From positions 1 through 64,000 of the forward strand of contig JAMNZE010000011.1 in NCBI GenBank assembly GCA_023622465.1: a stretch of 64,000 nt of DNA, given 5' to 3'. Source of the DNA: UBA5500 sp023622465. Its GTDB lineage: Bacteria > Bacillota > UBA994 > UBA5500. The translations under genes were made by a program, and so were the position numbers. Positions 49,346-57,694 of the stretch are shown here, in pieces. Positions within the stretch are counted from its first letter, which is position 1, and each line of letters starts with the position of its first letter. The notes below the pieces were generated by a model that was not told where the DNA came from, did not search any database, and worked only from the letters and a program-made list of their open reading frames with translations.

Positions 49346-50063
49346 GGACAACCCTCCTAGCAATCAGCACCGGCGAAAGGTGATTCTCTTGCCAAACGAT
49401 AATTCGCTGTAAACGTACCAATTCTAAGACGGCCAAAAAGGTGGTCACGATTTCTTCTCTGCTAGCTTGCGACGTCAATAACTCCTCGAAAGAAAGCACT
49501 TCCTGTCTATCGGTCAGCCGGTGTTCAATATAGGCCATTTGTTCCCCCACGGTGTAGCTTTCAGTCTCCACGGTAATTATGTCTGGTCTATCTATACTTT
49601 TGCAAGCCTCTTGCGCCATGACGGCCAAAGTTAGTAAAGAAACTCCTTGCAAGGGGTCGTCCACCGGCCGCGGCCCTAATTCTTCCATATACCCCCTAGG
49701 ATATAGGACCATGCTTGTCTCGGCCATCCGCTCCAACTCCTCTGCCGCCTCCTTAAATCCTTCATAAAGCAGCAGGCGCGTAATCAGAGCTTCCTCCTCA
49801 TCGATGGATTCCTCTGCCGGCGGTTCATTTTCCGGCCGGGGCAATAGCAGGCGAGCCTTAATGCGTATAAGGGTGGAAGCCATCACCATAAAGTCCCCCG
49901 CCTGCTCCACATCAATCTTCTCCAGTTGTCGTGTATACTCTATAAACTGCTCACAAATGCTCTGAATACGTATCTCCCATACGCTGATTTGGGATCGGCG
50001 AACCAGCTGTAGTAGCAAGTCCAAGGGGCCCTCAAAAGTCTCCAGAGCAACATTTATCGCCAT
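49332..50063 (-). CDS. scpA: Segregation and condensation protein A
   Basis: ScpA is the kleisin that bridges the SMC heads. The N-terminal SMC-binding helix region (FEGPLDLLLQLVRRSQISVWEIRIQSICEQFIEYTRQLEKI) and the C-terminal winged-helix (QEVLSFEELLTSQASREEIVTTFLAVLELVRLQRIIV) are typical, with an acidic middle. The 243-residue length is normal. It lies directly downstream of a site-2 protease gene and overlaps scpB. Confidence 0.95.
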   Translation of the reverse strand: MAINVALETFEGPLDLLLQLVRRSQISVWEIRIQSICEQFIEYTRQLEKIDVEQAGDFMVMASTLIRIKARLLLPRPENEPPAEESIDEEEALITRLLLYEGFKEAAEELERMAETSMVLYPRGYMEELGPRPVDDPLQGVSLLTLAVMAQEACKSIDRPDIITVETESYTVGEQMAYIEHRLTDRQEVLSFEELLTSQASREEIVTTFLAVLELVRLQRIIVWQENHLSPVLIARRVVHAAI

Positions 50064-50076
50064 CTACAATCACTTC

Positions 50077-50709
50077 CTAGTACAATCCCAACAAAGTGAA
50101 AACAACTACTTCGTATATCCCCATAATGCCTCTTGCAATGCGGCCGATGGTCTCTGTAACAAGCCCGCTGGAAATCGCCAGAATTAAAATCAAGAAACCA
50201 TACTGGCTGATAGTGTCCAGATATCGGTATACTATACCTCGGGGTAAGAAAAAGAAAAGCAATTTGGAGCCATCCAATGGTGGTATGGGAATCAAGTTAA
50301 AAACAGCGAAATAGACGTTATACAATATCAACCAATTTAGCAGTCTTACAAAAGGCGTGTTCCCGGTGTTGAGGAGCAAAAGAGCAGAAAGCAAGGTGGC
50401 AGCAAGCCCTAGTAAAAGATTCATGGCCGGGCCGGCTAGCGATACCCAAGCCATCCCCTGCTCCCGATTATCAAAATTATAAGGATTAACCTCCACTGGC
50501 TTAGCCCAGCCAAATCTAAATATAAGTAGCATGACAAGTCCGATGGGATCAATGTGGGCGATCGGGTTCAGGGTGAGCCTACCCCGTATGCGGGGGGTAG
50601 GATCTCCTAAACGATCGGCCACCCAAGCATGGGCATATTCATGGAAGGTTAAAGCTATCAGCAAAGCTGGCAGTTGTAAGAAAATATCAGGGGTGAAACT
50701 TCTTAACAT
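50077..50709 (-). CDS. Site-2 protease family (M50) membrane zinc protease
   Basis: A 210-residue polytopic membrane protein with the zinc motif HEYAHAW near residue 24 and the second-site motif NLIPIPPLDGSKLL with its aspartate. It resembles the short bacterial M50 group of unknown substrate, not clearly SpoIVFB, which processes pro-sigma-K. The ATG at 50709 follows GGAAGGAAG; its first bases overlap the stop of the upstream gene, so it is coupled to it. It probably cleaves a membrane-buried substrate. Confidence 0.88.
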   Translation of the reverse strand: MLRSFTPDIFLQLPALLIALTFHEYAHAWVADRLGDPTPRIRGRLTLNPIAHIDPIGLVMLLIFRFGWAKPVEVNPYNFDNREQGMAWVSLAGPAMNLLLGLAATLLSALLLLNTGNTPFVRLLNWLILYNVYFAVFNLIPIPPLDGSKLLFFFLPRGIVYRYLDTISQYGFLILILAISSGLVTETIGRIARGIMGIYEVVVFTLLGLY

Positions 50710-50711
50710 CA

Positions 50712-53345
50712 CTATCTTCCTTCCTCTGGTGTCAGCAATAGCTGACGTGCTAACTCTAGTTCCTGCTCCTTATTGACTACCTGACCATTTAGGCGGGCCA
50801 TGTGTATTTTTCGCAGAATTTCACCCACCTGCGGACCCGGTTTAAGACCAATGCTCAATAGATCATGGCCATTAACTTCGGGGTGGACGTTAACTAAGTG
50901 CTTCCAGTACTCTGCCAGCTGTTTTCTGACCGCCCTACCCTGCAACACGGCCATAGCCACCTGACATTCGGCCGGTTGTCCCTCCAGCAATTGAAACACC
51001 TCTTCCCCGCGGCTGGCCTCGGTTAACCCCGTAGCCAAACCGGCCTGCGTAGCAGAGAAGGAAAGTAACATTTCCCGTTCTCTTTTCGTTAGGGCCAGCC
51101 GCTCTGGCCACAAGTGCAATTGCTCTGTGGTAACTCCCGTTGAAAGAAGCAACAAATATACCAACCAACGCTCTAAAGTGGTATCCGTTTGTAGGTCTTC
51201 AAACCACTGGATATGGTCCTGGGCATCACGCAGATGGGCAATCAGTGTATCGGAGAGTTCTAGGCCCGGCAAAAGGGTCGGCCAGATCCCCAGTTCATCC
51301 ATGCGTAATATTATATGAGGGGCCTTATCCTCGCTTAAGGATTGCACCAGCTCGTCCTTGATCCGCTCGCCTGAGACTTCTTTTAATAGATTATGCTCTA
51401 AGGCGTTTCTTAAGAAACCCATGGTTTCAGGCTCTATCTTAAATCCATAACGTTGTTCGAAGCGAATAGCGCGCAAAATGCGCGTAGGATCATCTACAAA
51501 ACTTAAGTTATAGAGAACCCGGACAATTCCTGCTTCCAAATCGGCGCGACCACCGAAAAAGTCATAGAAGCGCCCATAATCGGTTCCGTGCAGAGCGATG
51601 GCCATGGTATTGATAGTAAAATCTCGCCGATAGAGGTCTTGCTTCAGATTTGCCTGCTCCACAGTAGGCATAGCCGCCGGACTGACGTAAAATTCGGAGC
51701 GGGCCGTGACTAAGTCCACAGTGACACCATCGGGGCGCTTAATTGTGGCCGTACCAAACTGGGGGTAGGTCTGAACGGACCCACCAAAAACTTTGGCCAG
51801 CTGTTCAGCAAATTCTATGGCCGACGGCTCCACCACAATATCGATATCATGGTTTGGAACGTTGAGCAATAGATCGCGCACTATACCTCCTACCAAATAG
51901 GCCCGTACCTGGTGGCGCGCCGCTTGCTTCCCGATCAGCAACAGCAGTCCTTGTAGTTTCTTAGGCAAGCGTTCGGTCATCAAATTGGCCAGCATAGTGC
52001 TCCGAGACGGTTCGTCAACGGTGGCACGCCCATTCATTTGATACCAATGGGGATAGCTACGTCCATGCAAAGCCTTCAACACATCGGTACGAGTCACTAT
52101 CCCGATGAGCTTCCCCTCCTGATCAACTACCGGTAACCGCCCGATGTCTTTGCCGACTAGCAATCGCTGTATTTCGTCCAACGAAGCAGTGGGAGAAATG
52201 GTTACCACATTGGTAGACATGAAACCTTTCACGGGAGCATGGGTTAAACCATGATGGATAGCCTTATCCACATCACGGCGAGAAATGATACCTACCAACT
52301 GCCCATCGGCAATGACCGGTAAACCGCCATGACCATAACGCAACATGGCTTGGCCCACTTCTTCCATAGAGGTATCAGGAACGGTGCTATGAATCGGCTG
52401 GGACATGATATCGGCGGCTGTCAGAGGAGGACTCAAGCGGGTTGCTAAATAGCTCACCAGCTGTTGCTTCAGCTCTAGTAATGAGCGTCCCTTAATAGTA
52501 GCAGCAGCAGCTAAAGGGTGGCCACTGCCACCGAAATGGGCAACAATTTCGTTTACCGGCAGGTGATTGAGGCGACTGCGGGCGGTTAGATGCACGCGCC
52601 CGTCCATTTCTACTAGGCAAAACACTAGATCGGCTCCTTCAATGGCTGCCAAACGCTCGCTGAGCAGTCCTAAGCCATCTAGGTAATAGTCAATAGAACA
52701 GAGGGTGATGAGAATGCTTACTCCATGGTGATAGAATCGCTCCGAATTGGCTAACATCTCTTCTAGCAAAAGGCGATGGTTTTGAGTCAACGGACTATGT
52801 AAATAGCGATGAATTACTTCTAAATCGGCTCCCGCTTCTAACAGGAACCGAATAGCATCCACATCTTGCAAGGTGGTAGTAGGTGCGGTGAGAGAGGAAG
52901 TATCGGCATAGATACCGAGAGCCATAACCGTGGCTTCCAATTGGTTGGGTACCAGGTTCTGGGCCGCCATACGGTTCACCAGAAAACTGGTGATAGCCCC
53001 CACCTTAGCATGATGCAGTTTAGCCCGGGTAATCGGCTCTCTAGGTGGCGGATGATGATCAAAAATTGTCACCTGTACATCCGGTCGTTCCAACAAAGCT
53101 TTAAAACGACCTAAACGCTTGGCTTGTTGAGTATCAACGATAATTAACTCGCTTACAGTACCAAGATTAAGCATTTCGGGGGCTCTAATAGGCAGCGAAT
53201 CCCTATACAAGGAGTAAAATTCGCGTACGGGGCGGCTCAACTGTCCAGAAAAATAGAGGGCTGCCTTAGGGTAGAGCTGGGCAGCGGCTAACATGGCTCC
53301 TAAACCATCAAAATCCGTGTTTACATGGGTTGTAATTACCTGCAC
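50712..53345 (-). CDS. DHH-CBS-tRNA nucleotidyltransferase fusion (A-adding type)
   Basis: This 877-residue protein combines a DHH/DHHA1 phosphoesterase domain (THVNTDFDGLGAM, DHHPPP and GGSGHPLAAA), two CBS domains (about 300-430; IMSQPIHSTVP and FMSTNVVTISP) and a C-terminal class II nucleotidyltransferase (YLVGGIVRDLLLNVPNHDIDIVVE and YRRDFTINTMAIAL). Related long enzymes add the terminal A of CCA to tRNA, with a second enzyme adding CC. The DHH part may act as a nanoRNase. It starts at GTG with GGGGGG nine bases upstream; TTG starts two codons earlier are less likely. Encoded CCA ends on all nine tRNAs mean this is mainly for repair. Confidence 0.93.
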   Translation of the reverse strand: MQVITTHVNTDFDGLGAMLAAAQLYPKAALYFSGQLSRPVREFYSLYRDSLPIRAPEMLNLGTVSELIIVDTQQAKRLGRFKALLERPDVQVTIFDHHPPPREPITRAKLHHAKVGAITSFLVNRMAAQNLVPNQLEATVMALGIYADTSSLTAPTTTLQDVDAIRFLLEAGADLEVIHRYLHSPLTQNHRLLLEEMLANSERFYHHGVSILITLCSIDYYLDGLGLLSERLAAIEGADLVFCLVEMDGRVHLTARSRLNHLPVNEIVAHFGGSGHPLAAAATIKGRSLLELKQQLVSYLATRLSPPLTAADIMSQPIHSTVPDTSMEEVGQAMLRYGHGGLPVIADGQLVGIISRRDVDKAIHHGLTHAPVKGFMSTNVVTISPTASLDEIQRLLVGKDIGRLPVVDQEGKLIGIVTRTDVLKALHGRSYPHWYQMNGRATVDEPSRSTMLANLMTERLPKKLQGLLLLIGKQAARHQVRAYLVGGIVRDLLLNVPNHDIDIVVEPSAIEFAEQLAKVFGGSVQTYPQFGTATIKRPDGVTVDLVTARSEFYVSPAAMPTVEQANLKQDLYRRDFTINTMAIALHGTDYGRFYDFFGGRADLEAGIVRVLYNLSFVDDPTRILRAIRFEQRYGFKIEPETMGFLRNALEHNLLKEVSGERIKDELVQSLSEDKAPHIILRMDELGIWPTLLPGLELSDTLIAHLRDAQDHIQWFEDLQTDTTLERWLVYLLLLSTGVTTEQLHLWPERLALTKREREMLLSFSATQAGLATGLTEASRGEEVFQLLEGQPAECQVAMAVLQGRAVRKQLAEYWKHLVNVHPEVNGHDLLSIGLKPGPQVGEILRKIHMARLNGQVVNKEQELELARQLLLTPEEGR

Positions 53346-53439
53346 AACCAAGTACCCCCCTTCACCTACATATAAATTATACATGTACTCTCCACCTATT
53401 GCCAGCAGGCAGTTAGGCAGAGGGGAAATAGGGGTTTGG

Positions 53440-53560
53440 TGAGAGGAATTTCGTAGAAGCCACGGGATGCTGCTCTAGGCACGGTAGGGCCTGCCCGTGC
53501 TTAAGCACATCCCGCAGCCTAAAGTGTATCCGAAACTACCATTGGCATACCAATAGACTC
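53440..53560. other. Intergenic region with nested inverted repeats
   Basis: The ~250 bases between the A-adding enzyme and spoVAE contain no gene. Inside, CGGGATG (53464-53470) pairs with CATCCCG, enclosing GCACGG/CCGTGC with a 10-base loop; on the other side TTGG/CCAA forms a small hairpin. Together they could fold to a rod of about 60 bases on either strand. No clear -10/-35 pair or T run was found, so this could be a terminator region for spoVAE or an uncharacterised structured RNA. Confidence 0.35.
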
Positions 53561-53601
53561 CTAGGACCTCTTTTTTCCATAATCCCCATACACTAGCTCA
53601 C

Positions 53602-53955
53602 CTAACCTTTAGGGTCAAAAAGCAAAGCTACAATAAAACCAAAAATTATAGCCGACGTGATACCCGCACTACTCAGATCAAAAATACCGGCCAAAACACC
53701 GACTATCCCATGGATTTCCAACTCCCGCAAAGCTCCTTGCACCAATTGATGGCCAAAGGAAGTGATGGGGACCGTGGCCCCTGCCCCAGCAAACTGCACC
53801 AGGGGTTCATACAGCCCTAAGCCTGATAGAATTCCCCCTATTACAACAAAGAGGGTTAACACATGGGCCGGAGTAAGGGAAGTTAAATCAAAGAGAAGCT
53901 GAGCCAAGGCACAAATTAGTCCGCCGACGAGAAAGGCCGTTAAGTAGCTACCCAT
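53602..53955 (-). CDS. spoVAE: Stage V sporulation protein AE
   Basis: SpoVAE is a membrane component of the channel that moves dipicolinic acid into the forespore and out during germination. Its 117 residues comprise four hydrophobic segments with the signature LYEPLVQFAGAGATVPITSFGHQL and a final VALLFDPKG. It immediately follows spoVAD and its start overlaps or abuts the spoVAD stop, giving a coupled operon. Confidence 0.93.
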   Translation of the reverse strand: MGSYLTAFLVGGLICALAQLLFDLTSLTPAHVLTLFVVIGGILSGLGLYEPLVQFAGAGATVPITSFGHQLVQGALRELEIHGIVGVLAGIFDLSSAGITSAIIFGFIVALLFDPKG

Positions 53956-54990
53956 TTATTGCGCCTCCTTTGCTAGCTGTTCTAGCACCACCGCATGGGC
54001 AATGCAAGGAATCGATTCGCCCTGTTGAAAGGTCAAAGGGCTTAGCAGGGCGCCAGTCGCAATAATCAATACCCGTTGCAACTCGCCGCTTATCACTTTC
54101 GGCAGAACGCTACCCAAGGTAACTACCGCCGAACAGGCGCAACCGCTGCCGCCGGCAAACACCGGCTGTTGCTGCAAATCAAAAACACGGCAACCGCAAT
54201 CATCATACTTGTCCTTTAGATTAATGCCTTCCTGTTTCGCCAGCTCTAGCATAATTTTCTTCCCCACACTAGCTAAATCCCCCGTAAGGATCAAATCATA
54301 ATCGGCCACCGATCGTCCCGTGTCTAAAAGGTGGCGTTGCAAGGTATCCATAGCCGCAGGAGCCATGGCCGAGCCCATGTCGAAAGGGTCCTTTATACCC
54401 ATGTCCAATACTCGGCCTATTGTAAAATGGGTAATGGCGGGCAGATGGGGATCGTCGGCTTGAGATACCAGGGCGGCGCCGCTACCGGTCACCGTTGTTT
54501 GCGAATAGGGCGGCCGCTGTCCTCCATATTCGGTAGGATAACGATATTGGCGCTCGCTGGTGCCATAATGGCTGGAAACGGCCGCCACAGTGTGGCTAGC
54601 ATAACCGCCATCAACTAGCACCGCTGCTAGCCCCAGAGACTCGGCAAAGCTGGAACAAGCCCCATAAAGACCCAAAAAGGGGATTCCTAGGTCTCGGGCC
54701 GCAAAATTGCAGGTGATAATCTGGTTAAGGAGGTCGCCGGCCAACATGTAGTCAATATCTTGGCTGGTAAGTCCCCCCTTGGTAATGGCCAAATTAACCG
54801 CTTCTTTCATCATAGCCCGCTCGCTAGCCTCCCAGCTTTTATGCCCCAGGGTCTGATCCGGATACACGATATCGTAACAGGAACCGAGGGGACCTTCTCC
54901 TTCCAAGGGACCTACGACGGTGGCAGCTGCTTTGATACGAGGAAAATTGTTAAATACTAGAGTTTGCGCACCCAACTTTCGTTCCAGCAT
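53956..54990 (-). CDS. spoVAD: Stage V sporulation protein AD
   Basis: SpoVAD binds dipicolinic acid and has a thiolase-like fold. The 344-residue protein shows GPLEGEGPLGSCYDIVYPDQTLG, SSFAESLGLAAVLVDGGYASHTVAAVSSHYGTSERQYRYPTEYGGQRPPYSQTTVTGSG and GGSGCACSAVVTLGSVL, all conserved in SpoVAD. No signal peptide is seen; it acts on the inner forespore membrane. Cys-rich CGCRVFD and GCAC segments are part of the family pattern. Confidence 0.95.
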   Translation of the reverse strand: MLERKLGAQTLVFNNFPRIKAAATVVGPLEGEGPLGSCYDIVYPDQTLGHKSWEASERAMMKEAVNLAITKGGLTSQDIDYMLAGDLLNQIITCNFAARDLGIPFLGLYGACSSFAESLGLAAVLVDGGYASHTVAAVSSHYGTSERQYRYPTEYGGQRPPYSQTTVTGSGAALVSQADDPHLPAITHFTIGRVLDMGIKDPFDMGSAMAPAAMDTLQRHLLDTGRSVADYDLILTGDLASVGKKIMLELAKQEGINLKDKYDDCGCRVFDLQQQPVFAGGSGCACSAVVTLGSVLPKVISGELQRVLIIATGALLSPLTFQQGESIPCIAHAVVLEQLAKEAQ

Positions 54991-55000
54991 ACCTACCCTC

Positions 55001-55459
55001 CTAACCTAACAACGCCTTGATTATACCCACCACGAAGGCTGTTACTGTGCCATACACGATTACCGGGCCGGCTAAAGAAAACATCTTTGCGCCTACCCCT
55101 AAAACCAAACCTTCCCGTTTAAATTCTAGGGCGGCCGAAACCACCGAGTTGGCAAACCCGGTTACCGGCACTGCCGTTCCCGCACCAGCGAATTGAGCGA
55201 TAACATCATAAATCCCTAGCCCGGTGAGCACGGCAGAAATCAATATTAAGGTTGCTACCGTTGGGTTGCCCACATCCTCTACGGAAAAGCCTAAACGTAA
55301 GTACAGCTGGGTGATAGCCTGGCCGAAAACACAGATTAATCCGCCCACCACATAAGCCACGATTACATTACGTAACACCGGCGGTTTGGGTTTTTGCTTT
55401 TGAGCCAGACTTTGGTACGCCTGTTGCTGGGCCTGCTGTTGTTTCTTATCCGCTGACAT
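55001..55459 (-). CDS. spoVAC: Stage V sporulation protein AC
   Basis: SpoVAC is the mechanosensitive channel component of the dipicolinic acid system. The protein has a hydrophilic, glutamine-rich N terminus (SADKKQQQAQQQAYQSLA) followed by four to five membrane helices with LGIYDVIAQFAGAGTAVPVTGFANSVVSAALEFKREGLVLGVGAKMF, the SpoVAC hallmark. AGGAGG lies before the ATG. spoVAA and spoVAB are missing from the operon here; many clostridia carry only C, D and E. Confidence 0.94.
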   Translation of the reverse strand: MSADKKQQQAQQQAYQSLAQKQKPKPPVLRNVIVAYVVGGLICVFGQAITQLYLRLGFSVEDVGNPTVATLILISAVLTGLGIYDVIAQFAGAGTAVPVTGFANSVVSAALEFKREGLVLGVGAKMFSLAGPVIVYGTVTAFVVGIIKALLG

Positions 55460-55485
55460 TGATATTTTCCTCCTATCTTCCCTAG

Positions 55486-55512
55486 CAAAAAATACCCAGG
55501 CGACGGCCTGGG
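55486..55512 (-). terminator. Intrinsic terminator after the dodecin gene
   Basis: On the minus strand CCCAGGC and GCCTGGG form a 7-bp stem with a 4-base loop, followed by TATTTTTTG. It separates spoVA from sigF-dodecin, so spoVAC probably has its own promoter within the upstream region. Confidence 0.9.
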
Positions 55513-55522
55513 CGGGAACCGA

Positions 55523-55732
55523 TTACTCCTGATCGTATACGTAAGCAATTTTTACGTTTGCTTTGAAATCAACGATTTTCCCATCAACAACGTCACCGGT
55601 AAAGTTGTAGACTTCTACTCCAGTTATGTTAGGATGTTGGCGGGCCGCCTGGGCTACCGCATTTCTTACCGCAGCTTCAAACCCCTGTTTCGATTCGCCT
55701 ACCACTTCCACTACCTTAACCAGTGTGCTCAC
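55523..55732 (-). CDS. Dodecin-family flavin-binding protein
   Basis: Dodecins are small hollow 12-mers that store flavin. The 69-residue sequence has the full family pattern (STLVKVVEVVGESKQGFEAAVRNAVAQAARQ, then GVEVYNFTGDVVDGKIVDFKANVKIAYVYD). The start is a GTG eight bases after AGGAGG; the frame extends further upstream but without a site. The gene lies between sigF/small membrane protein and spoVAC, an unusual place for a dodecin; it may supply flavin or protect from light-driven damage in the forespore. Confidence 0.88.
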   Translation of the reverse strand: MSTLVKVVEVVGESKQGFEAAVRNAVAQAARQHPNITGVEVYNFTGDVVDGKIVDFKANVKIAYVYDQE

Positions 55733-55935
55733 ACCATTACCCTCCTTGTTGCAATGGAATAATAGGGATGAACCAACCGCCCGTCGATGGAATCGCCGTC
55801 CGTTTGCATAACGAGAATACCGCCCTGGGGAATTCGGTCTACCGAGTTGGACCAAATGAACCACATGGCTAAGGCTATCAATAGGAGCAGCAATGATAAA
55901 ACAACTACTTTATAGCGAGTATCAGAAAACAACAC
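55729..55935 (-). CDS. Small single-pass membrane protein
   Basis: A 68-residue protein with one membrane helix (about residues 9-29; VVVLSLLLLLIALAMWFIW) and an outside C-terminal part (VDRIPQGGILVMQTDGDSIDGRLVHPYYS). It starts at GTG six bases after GAAAGAGGTGG and overlaps both the sigF stop and the dodecin start, so it is coupled to sigF. I do not recognise a family. It may help target SigF or its products to the membrane, but this is inference from position alone. Confidence 0.65.
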   Translation of the reverse strand: MLFSDTRYKVVVLSLLLLLIALAMWFIWSNSVDRIPQGGILVMQTDGDSIDGRLVHPYYSIATRRVMV

Positions 55936-56740
55936 GGTTGGCCACCTCTTTCTGAATCGGTTTATCGCTCTTAGTATAAACATCCCATCCACCTAATGAA
56001 GCCCGTAATTTCTGTAGAATCTTTTTCTCCAAGCGGGAGATTTGTACCTGGGATACGTTGAAACACTTGGCAACCTCTGTCTGGGTTTTGCCTTGAAAAT
56101 AGCGCATTTGGATTATTGTTTGTTCCCTCGGTGCCAATTGGCCAATTAGCGTTTGTAAAGCTATATTGTCAGTCCAAGCCTCGTCAGGCTGTGGCTCATC
56201 GGTGAGATGGTCAATTAGGTAAATCGGGTTGCCATCATCTTGATATATCTGGCTTTGTAAAGATGCGGGTGTACTAGTAGCTTCCAACGCTAGCACAAGG
56301 GTTTCAGCCTCTACGTCCAAAGCTGATGCCAATTCCTCAATCGTAACTTCCCTACCTAAAGAAGTACTTAAACTCTCCTGTTCTCGGCGAGCCCTAGCTG
56401 CCAGCTCCTTCAAGCTACGGCTTACCTTAATCGGACCATTATCGCGCAAGTAACGGCGGATCTCGCCCAAAATGAGGGGGACGGCGTAGGTAGAAAACCG
56501 TACATTCTGACTTAAGTCGAAGCGGTCAATGGCTCGTATCAATCCTAAACAGCCCAGCTGAAAGAGATCCTCCATTTCCACCTGCCGGTGAGCAAAACGG
56601 CCAACCAACGACCGAACCAAGCGCAAATTGCAATTCACCAAGTAGTCGCGGGCCCCAGTATCACCCGCCTGAGCTCGAGCTATTAAACGCTTGGTTTCCT
56701 CGTCGCTCAATAAGGGTAACTTTTTTTCCGGTCCCTGCAT
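55922..56740 (-). CDS. sigF: Forespore sigma factor SigF (SpoIIAC)
   Basis: SigF directs early forespore transcription. The protein has region 2 (YLVNCNLRLVRSLVGRFAHRQVEMEDLFQLGCLGLIRAIDRFD), region 3 (SRSLKELAARARREQESLSTSLGREVTIEELASAL) and the region 4 helix-turn-helix (LAPREQTIIQMRYFQGKTQTEVAKCFNVSQVQISRLEKKI). A C-terminal extension of about 20 residues (GWDVYTKSDKPIQKEVANRVVF) goes beyond the usual length. The ATG at 56740 follows AGGAATAGG; it starts eight bases after the spoIIAB stop. Its release from SpoIIAB is controlled by SpoIIAA. Confidence 0.95.
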   Translation of the reverse strand: MQGPEKKLPLLSDEETKRLIARAQAGDTGARDYLVNCNLRLVRSLVGRFAHRQVEMEDLFQLGCLGLIRAIDRFDLSQNVRFSTYAVPLILGEIRRYLRDNGPIKVSRSLKELAARARREQESLSTSLGREVTIEELASALDVEAETLVLALEATSTPASLQSQIYQDDGNPIYLIDHLTDEPQPDEAWTDNIALQTLIGQLAPREQTIIQMRYFQGKTQTEVAKCFNVSQVQISRLEKKILQKLRASLGGWDVYTKSDKPIQKEVANRVVF

Positions 56741-56748
56741 GGCAATAC

Positions 56749-57204
56749 CTATTCCTGCGTATCGGACTGCGCAGCTAACCACTTCACCATACGTACAGAA
56801 GTACCCTGATTCGGCTTGGAAGTAACGCTCAACTCATGCATGAAGCTTTCCATAAAAGAAAACCCCATGCCCGTTCGCTCCTGATCAGCCTTGGTGGTAA
56901 ACATTGGTTCCATGGCCTGCGCAACATCCTCTATGCCGATGCCATCATCTTCTACAATAATCTCTAGGCCGTTGCCCTCCAGAATCCTGGCGCGAATACG
57001 GACCTCACCAACTCCATGCTCATAGGCATGAATAATTGCGTTGGTAACCGCCTCCGAAACGGCAGTCATTATTTCATCTAATTCTACCAGCGTCCAGTCA
57101 CCCACTTGCAGCGCAAAGGCAGCAACCGCCTGGCGAGCAAACCTCTCATTTTGAGATAAAGAAGGGAAACAGAGCAGCATACTATTCTTAACTTCCATCA
57201 TCAT
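56749..57204 (-). CDS. spoIIAB: Anti-sigma-F factor SpoIIAB
   Basis: SpoIIAB is a GHKL-type serine kinase that holds SigF and phosphorylates SpoIIAA. The Bergerat motifs are present: N box EAVTNAIIHAYEHG, DDGIGIED and GMGFSFMES. The 149-151 residue length fits; the first three codons (ATG ATG ATG-like) make the exact start ambiguous by two residues. It lies between spoIIAA and sigF in the classical order. Confidence 0.95.
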   Translation of the reverse strand: MMMEVKNSMLLCFPSLSQNERFARQAVAAFALQVGDWTLVELDEIMTAVSEAVTNAIIHAYEHGVGEVRIRARILEGNGLEIIVEDDGIGIEDVAQAMEPMFTTKADQERTGMGFSFMESFMHELSVTSKPNQGTSVRMVKWLAAQSDTQE

Positions 57205-57214
57205 TCGCCCCCCA

Positions 57215-57550
57215 TTACAGTTGCTCTAGCGCCAACTTTTCAGTCGGATAGATGCCCATAATGCGAGTTAGCCCCGATAGTTCAAATATTCTTCTTACTT
57301 GTTGGTTAAGGCAACAGGCCGCCATTTGCCCCCCCATTTGACTCAAGCGCCGATAGCGACCGAGAATAACTCCTAAGCCCGAGCTATCCATAAATGTAAG
57401 TCCCTGCAAATTGAGCAGAACGGAAGTGGCTACGTCCTTATCTAGCTCCTTTTCAATAGCCGTGCGCAAGGCATCAGCCGTATGGTGGTCAAGCTCGCCC
57501 GTTAGACGCACAACTAAAGTGCGGTTTTTCATTTCCAGTTCAATCTGCAA
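57215..57550 (-). CDS. spoIIAA: Anti-anti-sigma factor SpoIIAA
   Basis: SpoIIAA is a STAS-domain protein whose phosphorylatable serine is in MDSSGLGVIL (Ser57, matching Ser58 in Bacillus). When dephosphorylated by SpoIIE it releases SigF from SpoIIAB. Length 111 is normal. The start is a TTG after GGGGGG; it begins the spoIIAA-spoIIAB-sigF operon. Confidence 0.95.
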   Translation of the reverse strand: MQIELEMKNRTLVVRLTGELDHHTADALRTAIEKELDKDVATSVLLNLQGLTFMDSSGLGVILGRYRRLSQMGGQMAACCLNQQVRRIFELSGLTRIMGIYPTEKLALEQL

Positions 57551-57584
57551 TCCTAACCCCCCTTGAGTGAGTTGTAACCCATCT

Positions 57585-57606
57585 GTTCTATTATTCTAAC
57601 AATCCT
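57585..57606 (-). promoter_or_regulatory. Candidate SigH promoter of the spoIIA operon
   Basis: On the minus strand AAAGGATTG (-35 like, RnAGGAWWW) is followed by AATAGAAC, close to the SigH -10 pattern (RnnGAATWW) but with GAAC instead of GAAT, at about 10 bases. Bacillus spoIIA is SigH dependent, so a site here is expected; this match is weak. Confidence 0.35.
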
Positions 57607-57645
57607 TTCCTGTCTCCTTCCTTATCTGCAAAAAATCCCATGATA

Positions 57646-57675
57646 TAAAAAAAGGGCTACCCGCAGGCAGCCCCT
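57646..57675 (-). terminator. Intrinsic terminator after dacF
   Basis: On the minus strand GGGCTGCC and GGGTAGCCC form a stem with a 3-base loop followed by a T7 run. It separates dacF from spoIIA. Confidence 0.9.
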
Positions 57676-57694
57676 TTCAGTTTCTCTAGTGAGA

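Noticed and set aside
53346..53601. 6S RNA, SRP RNA or T-box in the spoVAE intergenic region
   Set aside because: The folding is suggestive but none of the conserved core sequences of these RNAs could be recognised.
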